Positions 58,526 to 64,000 of a stretch of DNA of 64,000 nt are shown one piece after another. Source of the DNA: Duffyella gerundensis (GTDB lineage: Bacteria > Pseudomonadota > Gammaproteobacteria > Enterobacterales > Enterobacteriaceae); the NCBI RefSeq assembly GCF_001517405.1, contig NZ_LN907827.1:1122587-1186586 (forward strand), in the 5' to 3' direction. Position 1 is the first letter of the stretch. The number at the start of each line of letters is the position of its first letter. The position numbers were made by a program, and so were the translations under genes. The notes beneath the pieces were generated by a model that was given only the letters and a program-made list of their open reading frames with translations, searched no databases and had not been told where the DNA came from.

Positions 58526-59950
58526 TTACGGCTGGAACTGGCCTACGCCAATCTCATTTTCTTTGCGGGTGCGGGCAATCACCGAAGCGGGGCTTTCCAT
58601 GAGACGTAATCCCATCTCTTCTTCTGTGCGTATCACTTTACCGCGCAGCGAGTTGGCATAGACGTCAACGATTTCAACATCAACGAATTTACCGATCATC
58701 TCCGGCGAGCCTTCGAAATTCACAACACGGTTGTTCTCTGTGCGGCCAGAAAGTTCCATCACGTTTTTACGCGACAGTCCCTCAACCAGAATACGCTGAA
58801 CGCTGCCCATCATGTGACGGCTCAGGGACATCGCCTGCTGATTGATACGGTCCTGCAGAATATACAGGCGCTGCTTTTTCTCTTCTTCGCTGACGTCATC
58901 CGGCAGATCGGCTGCCGGCGTGCCCGGACGCGCCGAGTAGATAAAGCTGAAGCTCATGTCGAAGTTAACGTCGGCAATCAGTTTCATGGTCTTTTCAAAG
59001 TCGTCCTGGGTTTCGCCAGGGAAGCCAATGATAAAATCGGAACTGATCTGAATATCAGGACGCGCCGCACGCAGTTTACGAATGATAGCTTTGTATTCCA
59101 GCGCGGTATGGGCACGTTTCATTAGCGTCAGGATGCGATCCGAGCCGCTTTGTACCGGTAAATGCAGGAAGCTAACCAGCTCCGGCGTATCGCGATACAC
59201 CTCGATAATATCGTCGGTAAATTCGATAGGATGGCTGGTGGTAAAACGAATGCGGTCGATACCATCAATGCCGGCAACCAGACGCAGCAGATCGGCAAAG
59301 GTACACATGCCGCCATCAAAGGTTTCGCAGCGATACGCATTAACGTTCTGACCCAGCAGATTCACCTCGCGAACGCCCTGAGACGCCAGCTGAGCGATCT
59401 CAAGCAGGATGTCATCGCTGGGACGGCTGACTTCTTCACCGCGGGTATAAGGCACCACGCAGAACGTACAATATTTATTACAGCCTTCCATGATGGACAC
59501 AAAGGCGGTTGGGCCATCGGCACGCGGTTCCGGCAGACGGTCAAATTTTTCAATTTCCGGGAAGCTGATATCCACGACCGGACTTTTTGAGCCGCGTACG
59601 GTGTTGATCATTTCCGGCAGGCGATGCAGCGTCTGCGGCCCAAACACGATATCAACATAGTTAGCGCGTTGACGAATGTGATCGCCTTCCTGTGACGCGA
59701 CGCAGCCGCCAACACCGATGATAAGATCGGGGTTACGCTCTTTCAGCGATTTCCAGCGTCCCAGCTGATGGAAGACCTTTTCCTGCGCTTTTTCGCGAAT
59801 AGAACAGGTATTAAGCAGCAGGACATCCGCTTCTTCAGCGTTGTCGGTCAGCGTATAGCCGTGCGTGCTATCCAACAGATCGGCCATCTTCGATGAATCA
59901 TATTCATTCATCTGACAGCCCCAGGTTTTTATGTGCAATTTTTTCGTCAT
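58526..59950 (-). CDS. miaB: tRNA-2-methylthio-N6-isopentenyladenosine-37 synthase MiaB
   Basis: MiaB is a radical-SAM methylthiotransferase that modifies i6A37 in tRNAs reading UNN codons. The 474 residues equal E. coli when started at 59950 ([12 protein letters not shown]). The auxiliary cluster cysteines begin at C12, the SAM cluster is in CNKYCTFC, and a C-terminal TRAM domain ends the protein. It is upstream of ybeZ on the same strand across 188 bases. Confidence 0.97.
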   Translation of the reverse strand: MTKKLHIKTWGCQMNEYDSSKMADLLDSTHGYTLTDNAEEADVLLLNTCSIREKAQEKVFHQLGRWKSLKERNPDLIIGVGGCVASQEGDHIRQRANYVDIVFGPQTLHRLPEMINTVRGSKSPVVDISFPEIEKFDRLPEPRADGPTAFVSIMEGCNKYCTFCVVPYTRGEEVSRPSDDILLEIAQLASQGVREVNLLGQNVNAYRCETFDGGMCTFADLLRLVAGIDGIDRIRFTTSHPIEFTDDIIEVYRDTPELVSFLHLPVQSGSDRILTLMKRAHTALEYKAIIRKLRAARPDIQISSDFIIGFPGETQDDFEKTMKLIADVNFDMSFSFIYSARPGTPAADLPDDVSEEEKKQRLYILQDRINQQAMSLSRHMMGSVQRILVEGLSRKNVMELSGRTENNRVVNFEGSPEMIGKFVDVEIVDVYANSLRGKVIRTEEEMGLRLMESPASVIARTRKENEIGVGQFQP

Positions 59951-60125
59951 CAGACTGGCCATTGATTTAGTGCAGAGAAGTGCAGGGCGCGTATTGTAAT
60001 GCTTTGCTGCTGTTGTGACCAGTGCAGTGGCTTTTCTGTTTGCCTGCTATTTTTCCGGTACACTTTCATGATACCCGTCAGAACATTCGGTCTTAACGGT
60101 GGCGCTTTCTTAGAAGGAAAAAACA

Positions 60126-61298
60126 ATGCAGCCTGAACAATATGATGTCGCGATCGTGGGTGGCGGCATGGTGGGCGGTGCGCTGGCCTGCGGGCTGGCA
60201 CAGCACGGCTTTAAGGTTATCGTGCTGGACCGCGACGTGCCGACTGAATTCGATCGCAGCAGCGATCCCGACCTGCGTATTTCAGCCATCAGCTGCCGCT
60301 CGGTAGATCTGTTGAAACAGCTTAATGTCTGGCAGGCGGTGCAGGAAATGCGCCTGGCGCCTTATCGCAAGCTGGAAACATGGGAGTGGCAGACGGCGAA
60401 GGTTTCGTTTGATGCTGCTTCTTTGGGCTTGCCGGAGCTGGGATATATGGTGGAAAACCGCGTGCTGCAGTGGGCGCTCTGGCAGCAGATGCAGCAGGAT
60501 AATGTCACCCTGCGCGCGCCAGCGACACTGCAGTCACTGCAGGAGAAAAATGCCGGCTGGGAATTGACGCTGGATAACGATCAGAAGATTCATGCCAATC
60601 TGGTGGTAGGCGCCGACGGGGCCAATTCACAGGTGCGGCAGTTGGCGGGCATCGGCATTCATGGCTGGAACTATGCACAGTCATGTATGCTGATCAGTGG
60701 TCGCTGCGCGCAGCCTGTTGGCGATACCACCTGGCAGAAGTTTACGCCTGACGGCCCACGCGCTTTTCTGCCGCTTTTTGATGAGTGGGCTTCGCTGGTG
60801 TGGTATGACAAACCGTCACGCTTGCGCCAGTTGCAGACACTCTCAATGGATCAACTAAGCAAAGAGATTAAAACGCACTTTCCGGCAAGGCTGGGGAATT
60901 TCACGCCGGTGGCGGCGGCCAGTTTTCCGTTGGTGCGCCGACACGCCACGCAATATGTGCTGCCGGGCCTTGCGCTGGTGGGCGATGCCGCGCATACCAT
61001 CAATCCGCTGGCCGGGCAGGGAGTGAACTTGGGCTATCGCGATGTTGATGCCTTGATTGACGTGTTGCTGGCCGCGCGCAACGCAGCTGAAGCCTGGTGG
61101 ACGCAGCCGGTGCTGCTGCGTTATCAGCGTCAGCGTCAGCGCGACAATATGCTGATGCAAAGCGGTATGGATCTGTTCTACTTTGCCTTCAGTAATCAGC
61201 TGGGGCCGTTAAAGGCGTTAAGAAATATAGGTCTGATGGCGGCGCAGAATGCTGGCGTGATGAAGCGTAAGGCGCTGCGTTACGCTCTGGGGCTTTAA
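60126..61298 (+). CDS. ubiF: 3-demethoxyubiquinol 3-hydroxylase UbiF
   Basis: UbiF is a flavin monooxygenase that hydroxylates C-6 of demethoxyubiquinol in ubiquinone synthesis. The 390 residues (E. coli 391) show the FAD GxGxxG-type motif IVGGGMVGGALA (12-18), the DG motif VVGADGANSQVRQ and the GD motif VGDAAHTINPLAGQGVNLGYRD. It is divergent from miaB and ends at a bidirectional terminator shared with the tRNA operon. Confidence 0.96.
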   Translation: MQPEQYDVAIVGGGMVGGALACGLAQHGFKVIVLDRDVPTEFDRSSDPDLRISAISCRSVDLLKQLNVWQAVQEMRLAPYRKLETWEWQTAKVSFDAASLGLPELGYMVENRVLQWALWQQMQQDNVTLRAPATLQSLQEKNAGWELTLDNDQKIHANLVVGADGANSQVRQLAGIGIHGWNYAQSCMLISGRCAQPVGDTTWQKFTPDGPRAFLPLFDEWASLVWYDKPSRLRQLQTLSMDQLSKEIKTHFPARLGNFTPVAAASFPLVRRHATQYVLPGLALVGDAAHTINPLAGQGVNLGYRDVDALIDVLLAARNAAEAWWTQPVLLRYQRQRQRDNMLMQSGMDLFYFAFSNQLGPLKALRNIGLMAAQNAGVMKRKALRYALGL

Positions 61299-61352
61299 GC
61301 GCAGGGGAGCCGGGCTAATTGCGGCGGCTCCTGTCAATAAATAGCAACCAAT

Positions 61353-61378
61353 AAAAAACCCGCCGAAGCGGGTTTTTT
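61353..61378. terminator. Bidirectional terminator between ubiF and the tRNA operon
   Basis: Stem CCCGC/GCGGG with loop CGAA is flanked by six A's and six T's. It serves ubiF on the plus strand and the tRNA operon on the minus strand. Confidence 0.93.
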
Positions 61379-61386
61379 ACTTGATT

Positions 61387-61461
61387 TGGCTGGGGTGCAG
61401 GGATTCGAACCCCGGAATGCTGGTATCAGAAACCAGTGCCTTACCGCTTGGCGACACCCCA
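61387..61461 (-). tRNA. glnX: tRNA-Gln (anticodon CUG)
   Basis: Complete 75-base tRNA with encoded CCA. The anticodon loop reads TTCTGAT. It is identical to the next copy. It is last in the seven-tRNA operon, the glnX position of E. coli. Confidence 0.96.
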
Positions 61462-61495
61462 ATAGGTGTTAAATCAAATTTTTTACATCTTAGTA

Positions 61496-61570
61496 TGGCT
61501 GGGGTGCAGGGATTCGAACCCCGGAATGCTGGTATCAGAAACCAGTGCCTTACCGCTTGGCGACACCCCA
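61496..61570 (-). tRNA. glnV: tRNA-Gln (anticodon CUG)
   Basis: Complete 75-base tRNA, an identical copy of the one at 61387, with 34 bases between them. It holds the glnV (supE) position. Confidence 0.96.
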
Positions 61571-61576
61571 ATAATA

Positions 61577-61653
61577 TGGTGGCTACGACGGGAATCGAAC
61601 CTGTGACCCCAGCATTATGAGTGCTGTGCTCTAACCAGCTGAGCTACGTAGCC
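61577..61653 (-). tRNA. metU: tRNA-Met, elongator (anticodon CAU)
   Basis: Complete 77-base tRNA with CCA. The 5' end GGCTACGTAGCTCAGCTGG and a fully paired acceptor stem identify the elongator type. It is identical to the copy at 61977. Confidence 0.96.
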
Positions 61654-61675
61654 AAATTATTGTACTGCTCTGGAT

Positions 61676-61750
61676 TGGCTGGGATACCTGGATTCGAACC
61701 AGGGAATGCCGGTATCAAAAACCGGTGCCTTACCGCTTGGCGATATCCCA
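61676..61750 (-). tRNA. glnW: tRNA-Gln (anticodon UUG)
   Basis: Complete 75-base tRNA with anticodon TTG. It differs from the neighbouring copy by two bases that form one acceptor pair (A-T here, G-C there), so pairing is kept. Confidence 0.96.
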
Positions 61751-61785
61751 ATTCGTACACGTACCCGTGAACTCACCAGAAAAAA

Positions 61786-61860
61786 TGGCTGGGGTACCTG
61801 GATTCGAACCAGGGAATGCCGGTATCAAAAACCGGTGCCTTACCGCTTGGCGATACCCCA
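61786..61860 (-). tRNA. glnU: tRNA-Gln (anticodon UUG)
   Basis: Complete 75-base tRNA with anticodon TTG, in the glnU position. Its acceptor stem begins TGGGGTA, against TGGGATA in the sister copy. Confidence 0.96.
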
Positions 61861-61883
61861 TCCGTGCAAACCGATGACTGAAA

Positions 61884-61968
61884 TGGTGCGGGAGGCGAGA
61901 CTTGAACTCGCACACCTTGCGGCGCCAGAACCTAAATCTGGTGCGTCTACCAATTTCGCCACTCCCGC
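61884..61968 (-). tRNA. leuW: tRNA-Leu (anticodon UAG)
   Basis: An 85-base class II tRNA with a long variable arm, encoded CCA and anticodon loop ATTTAGG (anticodon TAG). It holds the leuW position. Confidence 0.95.
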
Positions 61969-61976
61969 AAAAAAGA

Positions 61977-62053
61977 TGGTGGCTACGACGGGAATCGAAC
62001 CTGTGACCCCAGCATTATGAGTGCTGTGCTCTAACCAGCTGAGCTACGTAGCC
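61977..62053 (-). tRNA. metT: tRNA-Met, elongator (anticodon CAU)
   Basis: Complete 77-base tRNA and first of the operon, identical to metU. The promoter lies about 40 bases upstream. Confidence 0.96.
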
Positions 62054-62092
62054 ATCTTTTTTCGCGCTACCTTCATCGGCGTTGCGGGGCGC

Positions 62093-62121
62093 ATTATGCG
62101 GAGTTGACCTAAAAGCGTCAA
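62093..62121 (-). promoter_or_regulatory. Promoter of the metT-leuW-gln tRNA operon
   Basis: On the minus strand TTGACG (62116-62121) and CATAAT (62093-62098) are separated by 17 bp and followed by the GC-rich discriminator GCGCCCCGC, as expected for growth-rate and ppGpp control of stable RNA. Confidence 0.88.
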
Positions 62122-62231
62122 CAAGTTTTTTCCCGTTTTTTACCCTGATGCGATTGTTTGTCTGGCTTATAACCAGCATGGTCGAATATTAAACAAAATT
62201 CATTGTTGCAGCTGTTTTTCTGCCAGATTAA

Positions 62232-62249
62232 CGGGCCATTGCTGGCCCG
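62232..62249 (-). terminator. Hairpin after asnB
   Basis: Perfect 7-bp stem CGGGCCA/TGGCCCG with a 4-base loop, 22 bases after the asnB stop. Only TTAAT follows on the minus strand, so the U-tract is weak. Confidence 0.5.
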
Positions 62250-62270
62250 CTGCACATCGTAACAGAGCGA

Positions 62271-63935
62271 TCAGTAAGCTGACTGATGAACGCCCACCGC
62301 ACGGCCTGACGGGTCATCCATGTTTTTGAACGCTTCGTCCCACTCGATCGCTTTGGCTGATGAACAGGCAACGGATGGGCCACCCGGAACGCACTCAGCA
62401 GCGCTCGGAACCGGGAACAACTCTTCAAAGATCTCACGATAGAGATAAGCTTCTTTGGAGCCAGGCGTGTTGTAAGGAAAACGGAAGTGCGCCGTTTTCA
62501 GCTGTTGATCGCTGACCTCCTGCGCGGCCACCACTTTCAACGAGTCGATCCAGCTGTAGCCAACGCCGTCAGAGAATTGTTCTTTCTGGCGCCAGGCGAC
62601 GCTTTCCGGCAAATAAGAGGAGAAACATTCACGCAGGATATGCTTTTCCATTTTACCGTTGCTGCCACACAGCTTGTCGGCCGGGTTGATGCGCATGGCC
62701 ACATCAAGGAATTTCTTATCCAGGAACGGCACGCGCGCTTCCACGCCCCAGGCGGACATCGCCTTGTTGGCGCGTGCGCAGTCGTACATATGCAATGCCA
62801 TCAGCTTACGTACGTTCTCTTCGTGGAACTCTTTAGCGTTTGGCGCCTTGTGGAAATAAAGATAACCACCGAATACTTCATCCGCGCCTTCGCCCGACAG
62901 CACCATTTTGATGCCCATCGCTTTGATTTTACGCGACATCAGATACATTGGCGTTGAAGCGCGAATCGTAGTGACGTCATAGGTTTCAATGTGATAGATC
63001 ACGTCACGGATAGCATCAAGGCCTTCCTGCACGGTGAAATGGATCTCATGGTGCACGGTGCCAAGATGCTCAGCCACCGCTTTGGCGGCTTTGAGATCCG
63101 GCGAACCTTCCAGTCCTACCGCAAACGAGTGCAGCTGAGGCCACCAGGCTTCGCTCTTATCCTGATCTTCCACGCGCTTGGCCGCAAACCGTTTGGTCAC
63201 TGCGGAAATGATCGAGGAGTCAAGGCCGCCAGAAAGCAGCACGCCATAAGGTACGTCAGACATCAGGTGGCTTTTCACCGCATCTTCCAGCGCGTTTTTC
63301 AGCACGCCAGCATCGGTAACGTTGTGCTCAACGTTTTTATATTCCATCCAGTCGCGCTGGTAATAACGGTGAATTTCGCCGTCGGTGCTGCTCATGTAGC
63401 TACCGGCCGGGAACTCTTTGATCGAGCGGCATACCGGCACCAGCGATTTCATCTCTGAGGCGACAAACAGGTTGCCGTGCTCATCGTTGCCCATGTAGAG
63501 CGGAATTATGCCGATGTGGTCGCGGCCGATCAGCCAGGTCTGTTTTTCACTGTCATAGAGAATAAAGGCAAACATGCCTTCCAGCTCATCGAGGAAGTCG
63601 ACACCTTTTTCCTGATAAAGCGCCAGAATCACTTCACAGTCGGAGCCGGTCTGGAATTCATAGCGATCGCTCAGTTCAGCACGCAACGCCTGGTGGTTAT
63701 AAATTTCACCGTTCACCGCCAGCACATGGGTATGCGCTGCGTTATACAGCGGCTGAGCGCCATTGTTTACATCAACAATAGAAAGGCGTTCGTGAGCCAG
63801 AATCGCGTTATCATCAGCATATACGCCGGACCAGTCCGGGCCGCGGTGGCGCATCAGACGTGACAGCTCAAGCGCCTTTTTGCGCAGCTCGGTAGGATCG
63901 CTTTTTAAATCCAGAACACCAAAAATCGAACACAT
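62271..63935 (-). CDS. asnB: Glutamine-hydrolysing asparagine synthetase B
   Basis: AsnB converts aspartate, glutamine and ATP to asparagine. The 554 residues match E. coli in length. The N-terminal class II amidotransferase begins MCSIFGVLD with catalytic C2 exposed after Met removal. The synthetase domain has the PPi loop LLSGGLDSSI near 231. It lies upstream of the tRNA operon on the same strand. About 65 bases of its leader are in the window. Confidence 0.97.
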   Translation of the reverse strand: MCSIFGVLDLKSDPTELRKKALELSRLMRHRGPDWSGVYADDNAILAHERLSIVDVNNGAQPLYNAAHTHVLAVNGEIYNHQALRAELSDRYEFQTGSDCEVILALYQEKGVDFLDELEGMFAFILYDSEKQTWLIGRDHIGIIPLYMGNDEHGNLFVASEMKSLVPVCRSIKEFPAGSYMSSTDGEIHRYYQRDWMEYKNVEHNVTDAGVLKNALEDAVKSHLMSDVPYGVLLSGGLDSSIISAVTKRFAAKRVEDQDKSEAWWPQLHSFAVGLEGSPDLKAAKAVAEHLGTVHHEIHFTVQEGLDAIRDVIYHIETYDVTTIRASTPMYLMSRKIKAMGIKMVLSGEGADEVFGGYLYFHKAPNAKEFHEENVRKLMALHMYDCARANKAMSAWGVEARVPFLDKKFLDVAMRINPADKLCGSNGKMEKHILRECFSSYLPESVAWRQKEQFSDGVGYSWIDSLKVVAAQEVSDQQLKTAHFRFPYNTPGSKEAYLYREIFEELFPVPSAAECVPGGPSVACSSAKAIEWDEAFKNMDDPSGRAVGVHQSAY

Positions 63936-64000
63936 ATCTTACTCCTGGCTCTCACCGCTGAGGTGATGTTGTCATAACGTCTTTGTATGAAGCAGCGCGA

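Noticed and set aside
61387..62053. Repeated near-identical 75-77-base blocks suggesting a repeat array
   Set aside because: They are the duplicate Gln and Met genes of the conserved tRNA operon, not CRISPR repeats or a mobile element.

Overview
The window is 64 kb of core chromosome from a member of Enterobacterales, most likely Erwiniaceae (Pantoea/Erwinia type). Almost every protein matches an E. coli protein closely in length and motif. The gene order follows two E. coli blocks, ybaP-copA-cueR-cnoX-ybbO-tesA-ybbAP-purEK-lpxH-ppiB-cysS-ybcJ-folD-argU and cspE-ybeM-tatE-lipA-lipB-ybeD-dacA-rlpA-mrdBA-rlmH-rsfS-nadD-holA-lptE-leuS-ybeL-gltLKJI-lnt-corC-ybeY-ybeZ-miaB-ubiF-tRNAs-asnB. Between them lies an accessory stretch with an exported chorismate mutase. 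The genus is inferred; no marker in the window fixes it.

Layout. About 1-15.5 kb: copper export (copA, with the CopA(Z) frameshift site, and its sensor gene cueR divergent across a textbook CueR promoter), protein folding (cnoX, ppiB), thioesterase tesA overlapping head to head with the ABC pair ybbAP, purine synthesis (purEK with a PurR box), lipid A (lpxH), cysS, folD and tRNA-Arg(UCU). About 15.5-33 kb: accessory and metabolic genes: a small unknown protein, araE, a LysR regulator facing a drug/nucleoside-type MFS pump, three exported proteins (alpha/beta hydrolase, cyclophilin-like, chorismate mutase), YceI, a chemoreceptor after a 690-base AT-rich gap, a sugar phosphatase, an iron-type alcohol dehydrogenase, gntT with paired GntR operators, and lldRD with paired LldR operators. 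Several very small genes follow, including a 27-residue YohP homologue.

About 33-64 kb: cspE, a GNAT enzyme, an intact ybeM, tatE, an orphan Ig-like protein not found at this place in E. coli, lipoate synthesis, the cell-elongation set (dacA, rlpA, rodA, PBP2), ribosome maturation (rlmH, rsfS, ybeY, miaB), nadD-holA-lptE-leuS, the glutamate/aspartate ABC transporter with an apparent SroC sponge RNA between gltI and gltJ, lipoprotein acylation (lnt), ubiF, a seven-tRNA operon in the E. coli order and asnB.

I found no prophage, insertion sequence, CRISPR array or defence island. Most of the window is ordinary core genome. The parts most worth a second look are regulatory: the copA frameshift site, the GcvB-site/SroC arrangement, and the paired GntR and LldR operators. 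The least understood proteins are the Ig-like orphan and three small proteins without assigned function.
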